DNA of 60,032 bases from Mycobacterium sp. 236(2023) (GTDB lineage: Bacteria; Actinomycetota; Actinomycetes; Mycobacteriales; Mycobacteriaceae): NCBI RefSeq assembly GCF_029623955.1, contig NZ_JARSBP010000016.1, forward strand, positions 1-60,032. The letters run 5' to 3'. Each line of letters begins with the position of its first letter. Positions within the stretch are counted from its first letter, which is position 1. The notes beneath the pieces were generated by a model. It was given only the letters and a program-made list of their open reading frames with translations. It did no database searches and had not been told where the DNA came from. This document shows, piece after piece, positions 34,205 to 42,992 of this stretch. The position numbers were made by a program, and so were the translations under genes.

Positions 34205-35209
34205 ATGACGACTTCGACCCGCGTCCAGCCCAACAGAGACGAGATGGACGGCGCGCACCGCATCGCCACCGCGATTGCACAGTCGTTCGCCGCCAAGATC
34301 GTCGGCCAGGACGAGCTGCGCGAAACCATGCTCATCGGTCTGCTCACCAGCGGCCACATCCTGCTCGAAGGCGTCCCGGGCCTGGCGAAGACCACCGCCG
34401 CCCGCGCGCTGGCCGACTCCATCTCCGGCGGGTTCGCCCGCATCCAGTGCACCCCGGACCTGCTGCCAGGCGACATCCTCGGCACCCAGATCTACGACTC
34501 GTCAGCGAACGCCTTCGTCACGCGACTGGGCCCCGTGCACACCAATATCGTGCTGCTCGACGAGATCAACCGCTCCAGCGCCAAGACGCAGAGCGCCATG
34601 CTCGAAGCGATGGAGGAACGCCAGACGACGATTGCCGGGACGGCGCACCCGATCCCGGAGCCATTCCTGGTCATCGCGACCCAGAACCCGGTCGACCAGG
34701 AAGGCACCTACCCTCTCTCGGAAGCCCAGACCGACCGCTTCCTGCTCAAAGAGGTACTGCGCTACCCAACCCCCGAGGAGGAAGCCGAGGTCATCTTCCG
34801 CATGGACGCAGGCGTTTTCGACCGCTCCACGCCAGCCCGGCCGGTGATCAGCCTCGACGATATGCGCCACCTGCAGCGGCTGACCGCCAACATCCACCTC
34901 GACCCGGTGCTCGTGCACTACATGACCCAACTCGTCCACGTCACCCGCCAGCCCGACCAGTTCCTCCCGCCGCAGCTGGCCCGCCTCGTCGAGTACGGCG
35001 CCAGCCCGCGGGCCACCGTCGCTTTCGCTCGTGCTTCCCGGGCTGCGGCACTGCTCGCGGGACGCAATCACGTGCTGCCCGACGATATCCGGCGCATCGC
35101 GACCCGTGTGCTGCGGCACCGGCTCATCCTTCGCTTCGAAGCGCTCTCCGCCGGCGTGACCGCCGAAACCATCATCGACGCGGTCCTGCAGTCGGTGCGG
35201 GTGCCCTGA
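34205..35209 (+). CDS. MoxR family AAA+ ATPase
   Basis: This 334-residue MoxR-type AAA+ ATPase has Walker A GVPGLAKT (K62), Walker B VLLDEIN (D119-E120), sensor 1 ATQNP, and the arginine-finger region LSEAQTDRF. A C-terminal helical lid follows, typical of the family. MoxR ATPases act as chaperone-like assembly factors for vWA-domain proteins and metal cofactors. The next genes, encoding DUF58 and vWA proteins, are the standard partners. The start is ATG 34205, with AGAGAG upstream. It sits centrally in an operon that begins with three proline-rich membrane proteins. Confidence 0.93.
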   Translation: MTTSTRVQPNRDEMDGAHRIATAIAQSFAAKIVGQDELRETMLIGLLTSGHILLEGVPGLAKTTAARALADSISGGFARIQCTPDLLPGDILGTQIYDSSANAFVTRLGPVHTNIVLLDEINRSSAKTQSAMLEAMEERQTTIAGTAHPIPEPFLVIATQNPVDQEGTYPLSEAQTDRFLLKEVLRYPTPEEEAEVIFRMDAGVFDRSTPARPVISLDDMRHLQRLTANIHLDPVLVHYMTQLVHVTRQPDQFLPPQLARLVEYGASPRATVAFARASRAAALLAGRNHVLPDDIRRIATRVLRHRLILRFEALSAGVTAETIIDAVLQSVRVP

Positions 35210-35219
35210 GGGCGCGCCC

Positions 35220-36095
35220 ATGGGAATCCGCCTCAACCGTGCGCTGGCCGCGTTCGGTCCCGACACTCGCGGCATGCTCGATGGCGGCCGCTACGCCCTG
35301 TTGCACACCCGCAGCATGGAATTCGACGATCTGCGCCCCTACGTTGCCGGCGACGAGATCCGCGACATCGACTGGCGCGCCACCGCCCGCTCGGGCGAAG
35401 TGCTCGTCAAACGCTTCGTCACCGAGAAGCATCACAAGATCCTGATGGTGTGCGACGCGGGTGCCAACATGTCGGCGCTGGCACCCAGCGGCGAGGTCAA
35501 ACGCGACATCGCCGCTACGGTGCTCGGCGCGATCAGCCTGATCGGGATGCGCCGCACCGACGAAATCGGATTGGTGTTCGGCGATTCCGGCGGCACCGGC
35601 GATGTGCGGCCGCGCCGCGGCGAAGCGCACCTGGAGAGCATGCTCGACCAGTTCTACACTCGCACCCTCGGCGACGTCGGGCCCAGCGACATCGTCACCC
35701 AGCTCGACTACGTCGCCGCCAGCCACCGCCGCCGGCTGCTGCTCGTCGTGGTCAGCGACGAACCCGACATCACCGATCGCCTCGACGAAGCCGTCCGCAC
35801 GTTGGCCGACCGTCACGAACTGCTGTGGATCGCCATCGGCGACATGCCCGCCGTCGGCGGCGAGCACGGCGAACAGGAGGCCTACGACGTCGCCAGCGGA
35901 CGGTTCGTCCACGACGGCACCCACCTGGGCGCGGCGGTGCTAGCGGCCTACCGCGCCGCCGAGCAGCGCCGCACCCGCGACCTCGACGACTTCTTCCTCA
36001 CCCGCGGCGTGCCGTTCGTGCGGGTCAACGCCAGCAACGAAATCCGGTCCGCGATCGTGGATTTGACGGAGGCCTACGGCCATGCCCGGCGATGA
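35220..36095 (+). CDS. DUF58 domain-containing protein
   Basis: This 291-residue DUF58 protein has the conserved GEFDDLRPY-like segment, here MEFDDLRPYVAGDEIRDIDWRATARSGEVLVKRF. A von Willebrand-like fold follows with LMVCDAGANMS where the MIDAS would be, as is usual for the family. No membrane segment is visible, so it probably acts on the cytoplasmic face with MoxR. It begins 10 bases after moxR and its end overlaps the next gene by 14 bases. DUF58 proteins regularly accompany MoxR and vWA proteins in Bat-type operons; the client of this complex is unknown. Confidence 0.9.
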   Translation: MGIRLNRALAAFGPDTRGMLDGGRYALLHTRSMEFDDLRPYVAGDEIRDIDWRATARSGEVLVKRFVTEKHHKILMVCDAGANMSALAPSGEVKRDIAATVLGAISLIGMRRTDEIGLVFGDSGGTGDVRPRRGEAHLESMLDQFYTRTLGDVGPSDIVTQLDYVAASHRRRLLLVVVSDEPDITDRLDEAVRTLADRHELLWIAIGDMPAVGGEHGEQEAYDVASGRFVHDGTHLGAAVLAAYRAAEQRRTRDLDDFFLTRGVPFVRVNASNEIRSAIVDLTEAYGHARR

Positions 36096-36558
36096 TCTGC
36101 TGCGCTTCCTCGGCGGCCCCCTGCCCCTGTCGGCATGGTGGCCGGCCATCGCGGTGCTCCTGGTGATCCTCGTCGCCGCGTGGTGCGCCGGGGTCTGGGT
36201 CTGGACGCTGCCGCCAGAGCGGCTGCGCACCATCCCGCTGCTGCGCAGCGTGCACACCACCCTGCTGCGGCGCCGCTTTCTCCACTCGATCCACGACACC
36301 ACCCAGCGCTTCCACGAGCGCGCCCTGACTCCCGCGCAGGCCAGCGCAGCCTATGACCGCGCCGTGCGCAGCTTCCTGTCGGTGCACACCGGTGTCCGCG
36401 CGCAATACCTGCATCTGGACGACCTCGCCCAGACCGGCGCCGCGAAGGCCGCTCCGCTGCTGGCGGCCTTTGACGACGCCCAGTTCAACAACCAAACCCG
36501 CAGCGACGTCACCGCATTGGGGCGATCCGCCGAAGAACTGGTCCGCACATGGATCTGA
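36082..36558 (+). CDS. Small membrane protein of the MoxR-vWA operon (DUF4381-like)
   Basis: This 158-residue protein has one transmembrane helix near the N-terminus (about residues 19-42, after LPLSAWWPAI), a basic juxtamembrane stretch and a helical cytoplasmic tail. Position and shape match the DUF4381-type protein usually found between DUF58 and vWA genes in Bat-type operons, but sequence resemblance is only suggestive. The start codon overlaps the DUF58 gene by 14 bases and its end overlaps the next gene by 10, implying translational coupling. It probably anchors or bridges the vWA proteins. Confidence 0.75.
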   Translation: MPGDDLLRFLGGPLPLSAWWPAIAVLLVILVAAWCAGVWVWTLPPERLRTIPLLRSVHTTLLRRRFLHSIHDTTQRFHERALTPAQASAAYDRAVRSFLSVHTGVRAQYLHLDDLAQTGAAKAAPLLAAFDDAQFNNQTRSDVTALGRSAEELVRTWI

Positions 36559-37631
36559 GATGGTGGCCGATCCTCGTCGCGGGACTGCTGTGCCTGATCG
36601 TCGGGGCAGTCGCCGCGTGGCAGCTTCCGGTGGAACGCATACAGCGCAACCTGCGCCCGCTGGCCCACGTCGACCGACTGACCCGGTTGCCCGAATTCGC
36701 TCGCGTGCAAAGGATTTACGTGCTGTCGATCGCCGCGACCACGGCGCTGCTGGCGACCGCGTTCCTGGCCGCCATCGTCGCCGCCGCCCGGCCGGTCGAG
36801 CTCGCTGCTGACGACAACCGCTACGACACCACGCACCCCCGCGACATCATGCTCTGCGTCGGCCAACCGGTCACCGACCCCACCACCGCCGACCTGCTCA
36901 ACTTCTACGCCGACCAGGCGAAGGCCTTCACCAACCAGTCCCTCGGCATCACCTCGCCCAACCAGCGCGTCATGCCCCTGACCCGCGACCGCGGCTACGC
37001 CGAGCAGCGGCTGCGCTACTTCGCCGACATGGCGCGCATCCAGCAGGACCTCGACACCCGCAAGGACGTCCCGATCGAGCAGCGCCTCGAACTGGCCGCC
37101 GGCATCGACTCGTTTGCCCGCGCCGTCACCTACGTCGACTACGCACCGAGCATCGAAGATGCCCTCGCGCTATGCATGTCGGGGTTCCCCGACTTTGCAA
37201 CACGCTCCGAGCATCGCCGCCAGGTCGTTTATGTCGGCTACAGCCAGTGGCGTACCGACGACGAAACCCGGCCCCCGCTGTATGACTCCGGCCAGATCCA
37301 AGCCATGGCCCAGGAAGGCGGCATCCAGATCAACGCGATCTCGCGCGCCGACGTCGCCGAAACCTCCACCGAGGACAACGATCTGCTGCGCGAGTTCACC
37401 GAGGCCACCGGCGGCACCTTCGAGTTGTACAACCCGGCCGGAACCGCCGGCGGCGACGCGGCGGTCCTGACCGACAAGCTCACCCGGATCAACGACAACC
37501 CGTCGGGCGCATCGCGCGCGGGCACCGTCGAAGCCTCGCCCCGGAACCTCGACGCCCCGCAGACCGCGCTCGCCGTTGCCGTGATTGCCGCAGCGCTGCT
37601 GTCCATCTCGTTGGTGGTGCTGCGGCGATGA
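36549..37631 (+). CDS. Degenerate vWA-like membrane protein
   Basis: This 360-residue protein has transmembrane segments at about 6-24 and 60-82 and another near the C-terminus (about 337-356), a BatA-like topology. The central domain occupies the position of a vWA domain and starts PRDIMLCVGQP, where a MIDAS DxSxS would be expected. The metal-coordinating residues are absent, so metal-dependent binding is unlikely. Two cysteines flank the domain. It overlaps both neighbours by a few bases. It probably pairs with the MIDAS-bearing 37628 protein as a structural partner. Its role is inferred from operon position. Confidence 0.75.
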   Translation: MDLRWWPILVAGLLCLIVGAVAAWQLPVERIQRNLRPLAHVDRLTRLPEFARVQRIYVLSIAATTALLATAFLAAIVAAARPVELAADDNRYDTTHPRDIMLCVGQPVTDPTTADLLNFYADQAKAFTNQSLGITSPNQRVMPLTRDRGYAEQRLRYFADMARIQQDLDTRKDVPIEQRLELAAGIDSFARAVTYVDYAPSIEDALALCMSGFPDFATRSEHRRQVVYVGYSQWRTDDETRPPLYDSGQIQAMAQEGGIQINAISRADVAETSTEDNDLLREFTEATGGTFELYNPAGTAGGDAAVLTDKLTRINDNPSGASRAGTVEASPRNLDAPQTALAVAVIAAALLSISLVVLRR

Positions 37632-38692
37632 CCTTCCTCCCCGTGCTGCCGGCCTATCTGCTCGCTTCTCTCGCCGTCGTCGTGGTGATCCTGCGACTGG
37701 TCACCCTCTACCGGCTGCTGACACGGGCAGCGCCGGGACGCTACCGCCGCGTCGTCCTCCGCTGGTCCGGATTGACGGCAGCGGTGCTTCTGCTGGTGCT
37801 GTCCGCCTACCGGCCCGGGATCCCCGACGGCCAGGAACGCGCCGAGTCGGGCGCGGCCTACGTCCCCAGCATCAACGTGTTCTTCGTCGTCGACCGCTCG
37901 CTGACCTCCCGCGTCGCCGACTACGGCGACGGGCAGGCGCGCATGGTCGGCATGCGCGACGACATCGCCGTGCTTATCGAGGTCTACCGCGGAGCACGGT
38001 TCAACCTGATCGGCTTCGCCACCGAAGCGGACGTCGAATGGCCACTGTCACAGGACGAATGGAGCTTCCGCGCTTACGTCAAGACGCTGGCTGCCTACTC
38101 GCTCGTCCCGTACGACGCACTGGATTTCATCGACCCGACCACCGCCGACGACGTGCTGACCAGCCAGCTGCGCGAAGCCGAGCGACAGTACCCCGACGGG
38201 ACCAACGTGGTCTACTACCTCGGCGACGGCGCCGTCGGATCGCAGGCCCAACCATCGCCGTTCGACGTGCCGTCCGAGCTGATCGCCGGCGGTGCCGTGC
38301 TGGGCTATGGGACCACTGCCGGCGGCGCGGTGCCCGCCAGCATCGCCGACGGCCGCAGGCTCTACTATGCCGAACCGGGAACCTCCACCCTGCTCACCGC
38401 CAAACTCAACGAACCGCAGCTCACCGACATCGCCGAGAGCCTCGACATGGAGTACCACCATCGCGAGGCCGGACAACCCATCCGATCGGTGCTGCCGGCG
38501 ATCGACTCCGGCTACATCCCGGACACCCCCGCCGGCCCCGAACCCGCGCCCATGCGCACCGAGCTGTACTGGATCTTCGCCCTGCTCGCGGCCGCTTTGT
38601 TGCTCGTTGAGGGCATCCTGACAGTGCGCGAGCTGCGCCGAAACCGGCTCTCCCGCAGCGACATCAGCCCGGGCCGGGTGATGAACCGATGA
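37628..38692 (+). CDS. vWA domain membrane protein (BatA/BatB-like)
   Basis: This 354-residue protein has two N-terminal membrane segments (about 7-30 and 45-62), a vWA domain and a C-terminal membrane helix (about 300-322). The MIDAS motif reads VDRSLTS (D89, S91, T93), a good DxSxT match, and YLGDGAVG later supplies the fourth-region aspartate. It should therefore bind a divalent cation and a ligand. The arrangement matches Bat-type proteins served by MoxR. The four-base ATGA overlaps on both sides show translational coupling. The N-terminal segments place the vWA domain outside the cytoplasm. Confidence 0.85.
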   Translation: MTFLPVLPAYLLASLAVVVVILRLVTLYRLLTRAAPGRYRRVVLRWSGLTAAVLLLVLSAYRPGIPDGQERAESGAAYVPSINVFFVVDRSLTSRVADYGDGQARMVGMRDDIAVLIEVYRGARFNLIGFATEADVEWPLSQDEWSFRAYVKTLAAYSLVPYDALDFIDPTTADDVLTSQLREAERQYPDGTNVVYYLGDGAVGSQAQPSPFDVPSELIAGGAVLGYGTTAGGAVPASIADGRRLYYAEPGTSTLLTAKLNEPQLTDIAESLDMEYHHREAGQPIRSVLPAIDSGYIPDTPAGPEPAPMRTELYWIFALLAAALLLVEGILTVRELRRNRLSRSDISPGRVMNR

Positions 38693-39747
38693 TGCTGCGC
38701 GAAGCGCCTCGCCACTTCGCCCGCGTTGCCGCCGGGCGCATGCGGGCATGGTGGAACCCGAGGCGATCGCATCAGCGCCTGCGGCGCCGTCTGCTCGTCT
38801 TCTCCGCGCCCGTACTGGTGCTGCTGCTCGCCGCGGCCGGCGCCGCCGCGCACATCGCCCGGGTCGGTGACGCCACGCAGGAGGCGTTCGCCCGCCAGGA
38901 CGTCGACGCGCTGCGCGCCAACGTCGAACAGCTCCGCGGCTACGGGGTGATCGACGACGCCGTCGTGACTTTTGCTGAAGGAGACGTCCTCGTCCTGGAC
39001 GGTCTACTGGCCGACGCCGACGCCCGGTTCACCGACGCACTGGCGCAGATCGAGGACGCCGAGGCGTGTCCGGTGCGGGTCAATCTCGAGCTCGTCCGCG
39101 AAACCCTCGGTGACATCGCCGTCACCTCCGGACGCCTCGATGACGCAAACACGCTGTACCGCAACGCCATCACCGTCATCACCGACGCCGCCGCCGGCTG
39201 CTTCGACGGCAACGCCGATCCCAACGAGGAGCGCCGCGCCCTGCGCGCGGACGCCAAGGCACGCCTGGAACGCAAACTCGCCGTGATCAACGCCCCGCCC
39301 CCGCCCCCGCCGACGGCCGCTCCCCCGGTCGCCGACCAACCCCCGCCACCACCGGGCGCGCAAGGCGGCGAGCCGCAGGGGCCGCCGCCAGGGCTGCCGC
39401 CGATCGCGCAACGCGAACCGGGGCAGGGCCCCGGAACCGCACCGCTACCGCCGCTGCTGGGCGAAAACCTGCCCAGCCCACCACAACTGATGCCAGTTCC
39501 CGGACCCGCTCCCGGCCCGGGCGAACCGCCCCCGACACCCCCGCCGCTCGGATCCGGGGTCGCCGACCCCAACGCCCCACAGGCGATCCGCATCATGGGT
39601 GAGGTCGGGCCCGACGGCATCCCGATCGGCGACCCCAACACCGCCGGTCCCCCGCTGACCCTCGGACCCGTCGACGGCGAAGGTCAACTCGGGCTCCTCG
39701 AAAGACTCCTGGAAGACGCCAACTCCTACAGCGGCGACCGTGAATGA
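38689..39747 (+). CDS. TPR-like membrane protein with proline-rich tail (BatC-like position)
   Basis: This 352-residue last gene of the operon encodes a basic N-terminus, one transmembrane helix (about 35-56) and a helical region that reads like degenerate TPRs (GLLADADARFTDAL, GRLDDANTLYRNAI). A long Pro/Gly-rich tail (about 203-310) and a conserved-looking end (LGLLERLLEDANSY) follow. Two cysteines lie in the helical part. In Bat operons a TPR protein commonly follows the vWA genes and scaffolds the complex. The proline-rich tail is typical of mycobacterial envelope proteins. Function inferred only from context. Confidence 0.75.
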   Translation: MMLREAPRHFARVAAGRMRAWWNPRRSHQRLRRRLLVFSAPVLVLLLAAAGAAAHIARVGDATQEAFARQDVDALRANVEQLRGYGVIDDAVVTFAEGDVLVLDGLLADADARFTDALAQIEDAEACPVRVNLELVRETLGDIAVTSGRLDDANTLYRNAITVITDAAAGCFDGNADPNEERRALRADAKARLERKLAVINAPPPPPPTAAPPVADQPPPPPGAQGGEPQGPPPGLPPIAQREPGQGPGTAPLPPLLGENLPSPPQLMPVPGPAPGPGEPPPTPPPLGSGVADPNAPQAIRIMGEVGPDGIPIGDPNTAGPPLTLGPVDGEGQLGLLERLLEDANSYSGDRE

Positions 39748-40212
39748 CCACCAGGCCGGCCAGAGCTCCAAGGGTGCCTACAAGATCGGACGGCAGGACC
39801 TCAGCGGCCGCGGTGGCGAATGGCTCCGAAAGGATATCTGAGCCACAGACGGTGACAGGCAATAAGACTCGATCACTTCTTCGCGATGGCAAGGCTTACT
39901 CGCGCGGACGCGAAGGGTGCTTCCCGGGCATTGCTGCGCGAAACCTGCTGATTGCGCCAACGATCGGTTGATAGTAGGGCCTGTCGGCACCTCGTATGTC
40001 GCAGCGGCCGCTCGACCCTCGACGGGAGGCAGCCGACCGGTTCGGACCCGGCGACGCCGAATCCGTTGGCCGCGTTGACGACACACAGCCTCGGAGGACA
40101 GCTACTATATCGTGACGTTTGCGGTCCAACAGCCGCGACGAAGGCGCAAGACCGGATCGACATCCGGGCCGGGCTCGGCGCGAAGTGTGAACGCTGTGGG
40201 GAGGAAGCGCGA
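39748..40212. other. Non-coding stretch before the SIR2-GAF gene
   Basis: About 465 bases have lower GC than the flanking operon. Minus-strand frames up to about 100 codons lack start signals and read Arg/Ser/Cys-rich. The SIR2 gene frame is open back to 39952, but the extension is implausible. The ribosome-binding site GGGAGGAAG lies at 40199-40207. The composition drop suggests a boundary between the operon and an acquired segment. Confidence 0.5.
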
Positions 40213-41946
40213 ATGTCCGCCGGTCGTGCCGATTACGCGCTGATCTCTGCCAATGACTTGGTTAATGACCACGCACTGTCATTCTCACGGCAACCTTACT
40301 TGCGGCAGATGTTCGACAGCATTCAGAAGGCCTCGATGCCGCTGACTCTGCTTATCGGAGCTGGATTATCTATGAATAGCGGACTGCCTAGTTGGGGTGA
40401 GCTAGTTAATCGCCTGGCAGCGTCGATTCAGGACAAAGAGATGGCCAGGCTCGTGGCGTCCAACGAGGGCGACCAGATCCGTAGGGCGGAGATCGCGCTG
40501 ACCCTCGCGCACAGTCTGAACAAGAATGCTCATACTCACGAACTGATCCGAGACGCCCTCTTTCCTCCGAGCGCACTTGTTGTGCCAGGACCGTTGGCCA
40601 AGTCTCTGGCCCGGCTGGTTGCCGTTCGCGCGGGAACGGTTCGGATTATCACTACAAACTTCGATCGAATCGTCGAACAGGCGCTCGAGGAAGTGCTGGG
40701 CACAGCTGTCGAAGCGTTCGGCCTTTCCGAGAAAGACCAATGGCGTCAGCACTGCGAGGCTGGAGTGATTTCCGTCCTGCACGTTCACGGGATGGTGACG
40801 CAAGCGGTCGGCAAACCCGAAGACACCGTCCGACACCCGTTGGTGCTTACTCAATCGCAATTCCTGACGCATGGCGCCGCTGTCCGCGATGTCATTGCCG
40901 ACGCCCTTGATGGGGCGGTCGGCCTCTTCGTCGGAGTTAGCCTCACCGACCCCAATGTCATCGCGCCGCTCTACCAGTCCGCTGGGTCGGATCCGGCATA
41001 CACCGTGCCGGATTCGTCGAAGGGGCGTAAAGATTTGCACCGCTACTCGATATCGGTGATGACGCCGGTCACCGGGGCTGCCGACGACCTACAGCAGGCG
41101 GCCTATGTGACGGCTTCGGCGCATTTCATCGACCGGAAATTGAACGTTAAGCCGATTTTGCTGAAGTCGTTCTCCCAGGTCAATCAGGTGGTAGCCGACA
41201 TGTCGCTGGCGTTGCGTTATCCCGATCTGTATAAGAGCAGACCCAGCGGTGGGCGGCCATCACTACGTTATGGGAACCGTTACAAATCGGCGATCTCAAC
41301 AGCCTACGGATGGCTCGGACTTGACCGGCCGCCCTACGTTCCTGTTGGTGACGCGTCGGCCGAAATCACCGAGCGGCTGCGGGCGGGGCTGTCGCCGATC
41401 CGGACATATTTGCGCCGCGTTGCACGAGGGCACGGACTGTCCTATCCACGTGGGGCTGAGGAGAACTTCCAACTGTGTTTATGGCTGCGGCGACTCGATG
41501 CGGTCAGCCACGGGCCGACCTACTCGCTGGAACTCATTGGATCCTCGACCTTCCAGAATCGTGAGCCGTGGGCCATGAGACGGGAGGTACCCATATCGTC
41601 CGACTCTCCGTACGCCGCCGCGCAGGCAGTCTTCGACGGGTTGCCCATCACAACGAATCTGGACGGAAGCAGAAACTCAGGGCTCTGGCGTGGCGTTATC
41701 GCTGTTCCGATCACCGTTGGCGGGTTCGCTGTCGATGGCGAAGAGTCTGGGCAAATGCTCGATCAGCTCACCATCGGGGCTCTCACCCTGGATTCGACCC
41801 ACTACGCCGATGGCACCGATGCCGAGGCAAACGAGGAAATGAGCCGACGGTTGGGGGTCTTGAGCTACCTTGATGAGAACGAGACCGATGCGCTGCTTAC
41901 GAAGATCTATCAGGCAGGCGCAGCAGTGTTGCTCAACGGCGCCTAA
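40213..41946 (+). CDS. SIR2-like domain protein with C-terminal GAF-like domain (putative defence NADase)
   Basis: This is a 577-residue soluble protein. The N-terminal SIR2-like domain (about 40-330) has GAGLS with the SGLP continuation (49-59), TTNFD (147-151, N149) and HVHG (catalytic-type H192). This is the bacterial SIR2_2-type arrangement that cleaves NAD+ in antiphage systems. The zinc cysteines of deacetylase sirtuins are absent. The C-terminal about 170 residues resemble a GAF sensor domain, with a late GVIAVPITVGG and IGALTLDS strand pair. ATG 40213 follows GGGAGGAAG. Codon use and GC are lower than the neighbouring operon, consistent with transfer. A 51-aa gene converges one base away. 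Defence is inferred. Confidence 0.8.
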   Translation: MSAGRADYALISANDLVNDHALSFSRQPYLRQMFDSIQKASMPLTLLIGAGLSMNSGLPSWGELVNRLAASIQDKEMARLVASNEGDQIRRAEIALTLAHSLNKNAHTHELIRDALFPPSALVVPGPLAKSLARLVAVRAGTVRIITTNFDRIVEQALEEVLGTAVEAFGLSEKDQWRQHCEAGVISVLHVHGMVTQAVGKPEDTVRHPLVLTQSQFLTHGAAVRDVIADALDGAVGLFVGVSLTDPNVIAPLYQSAGSDPAYTVPDSSKGRKDLHRYSISVMTPVTGAADDLQQAAYVTASAHFIDRKLNVKPILLKSFSQVNQVVADMSLALRYPDLYKSRPSGGRPSLRYGNRYKSAISTAYGWLGLDRPPYVPVGDASAEITERLRAGLSPIRTYLRRVARGHGLSYPRGAEENFQLCLWLRRLDAVSHGPTYSLELIGSSTFQNREPWAMRREVPISSDSPYAAAQAVFDGLPITTNLDGSRNSGLWRGVIAVPITVGGFAVDGEESGQMLDQLTIGALTLDSTHYADGTDAEANEEMSRRLGVLSYLDENETDALLTKIYQAGAAVLLNGA

Positions 41947-41947
41947 G

Positions 41948-42103
41948 CTACTTCGGTCCGGCTGCCCTAAGCTTGCTGGCCTGCGGCACTCGGGTGACGT
42001 CGACCTTCCCTGACAGGATCACATACTTCTTGCCGCCGGCACGCTTTGACGGCGATGCAGCAATCGTGCCGGTCTTCGCCGCCACTTTCGCGATCTTCGC
42101 CAT
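41948..42103 (-). CDS. 51-residue basic protein convergent with SIR2-GAF
   Basis: This short gene starts at ATG 42103 and stops at TAG 41948-41950. A clear Shine-Dalgarno AGAGGGAC lies upstream. The product is Lys/Ala-rich: MAKIAKVAAK at the start, then a GGKKYVILSGKVDVTRVPQ core and a basic end. The mixture of a positively charged tail with a short predicted beta hairpin resembles small nucleic-acid-binding or ribosome-associated proteins, but no family is recognised. Its stop codon is one base from the stop of the SIR2-GAF gene. It may be an independent gene or a partner or inhibitor of the effector; sequence does not decide. Confidence 0.6.
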   Translation of the reverse strand: MAKIAKVAAKTGTIAASPSKRAGGKKYVILSGKVDVTRVPQASKLRAAGPK

Positions 42104-42410
42104 GTGTTGTCCCTCTTCCGCCGTACCTCGGCAATCACTTGGATGCTACACGATGCGACTTTGCCGAAACTCTGAGACGCACTCTAGCGGGCCCTTGACA
42201 CGGGTGAGTCGGCGACACGGCTTTGCCCCTGCAAGAGCCTCCGATCGAAACTTCACTTCGGCAGCGCCGCCCTCTCCGGACACGGGCCGATCCCGCCACT
42301 GCCGCTCTTTGCTCACCGCCCAGACGTAGGAAAGCCGCCGTGCACCGTCAGTCGCGTCGCGGAGGCGACGCCGCCACTGTGGCGGTGCTACGGGGCCGGG
42401 ACCCGACTGT
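42104..42410. other. Intergenic region, nothing recognised
   Basis: About 300 bases lie between the 51-aa gene and the Rv1733c-like gene. It should include the promoter of the small gene. I see no convincing reading frame, RNA gene or repeat. Confidence 0.4.
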
Positions 42411-42992
42411 TCAGGAATGTCGATTAGCCCAACCGTCGTCGTTGTGAGCGAACAGCAGCAATTCGCGCTCCCAAGCGCGCATCCGGCAGATGTTGAGGAG
42501 TCGGCGACCAAGAACGATCAGCAGCGCCACGAAAGCCATCGAAACCAGCCAAACCACAAACGCGGTGCCCGCGGCGAAGAGCTTCGCATCTTGCGCCGTC
42601 CGTGGTCGGTCCACGACAGACCCCGCATCGTCGAGCCATACGGTCATCGCTGCGCCGCGTGTAACGGTGCCCGGACTCATGACCTCGGCAAAGCGCTGCT
42701 GTGCGCCGTCGAGCCATTCCACACGAACTTTCTGCGGCGCATCGGAATCAGCCGCCACGCCATGGCTGCCGTCCACCACCTGCGCCTGCACGGCGTGTCG
42801 GTCGTAGGCGTCGGCTCTGACAATCTGCAGCTGAGTCGCATAACTGGACTGTCCCACGCCCAAAGCGAACACCGTCGCCACAAGCGCGGCCGCAACTCCT
42901 ACGGCGGTCAGCAGCACTTCGAGCCGGTCAGTGCCACGTACCAACGGGTTGGACGCGATGTGACGCCACCATCGACCCGCACGCACCGACAC
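42411..42992 (-). CDS. Rv1733c-like two-pass membrane protein
   Basis: This is a 193-residue protein with a basic N-terminus (SVRAGRWWRHIASNPLVRGTDRLE). One transmembrane helix is at about 25-47, a region of about 95 residues outside the membrane carries VTRGAAMTVWLDDAGSVVDRP, and a second helix is at about 141-164. A short cytoplasmic tail includes RRLLNICRMRAWERE. This layout and the NPLVRGTDRLE and WLDDxG motifs match the mycobacterial Rv1733c family, a DosR-regulon latency antigen in M. tuberculosis. The copy number is often high in mycobacteria. No DosR-box-like palindrome is evident upstream, so hypoxic control is not supported here. Function unknown. Confidence 0.82.
   Translation of the reverse strand: MSVRAGRWWRHIASNPLVRGTDRLEVLLTAVGVAAALVATVFALGVGQSSYATQLQIVRADAYDRHAVQAQVVDGSHGVAADSDAPQKVRVEWLDGAQQRFAEVMSPGTVTRGAAMTVWLDDAGSVVDRPRTAQDAKLFAAGTAFVVWLVSMAFVALLIVLGRRLLNICRMRAWERELLLFAHNDDGWANRHS

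Noticed and set aside
32851..34485. A 544-codon minus-strand open frame across paralog 3 and moxR
   Set aside because: Its sequence is the antisense of two convincing genes, with no plausible domain or start signal.
39952..40212. Longer SIR2-GAF protein starting at 39952
   Set aside because: The extra 87 residues cover non-coding DNA. The internal ATG at 40213 has a strong ribosome-binding site and begins where the protein acquires normal composition.
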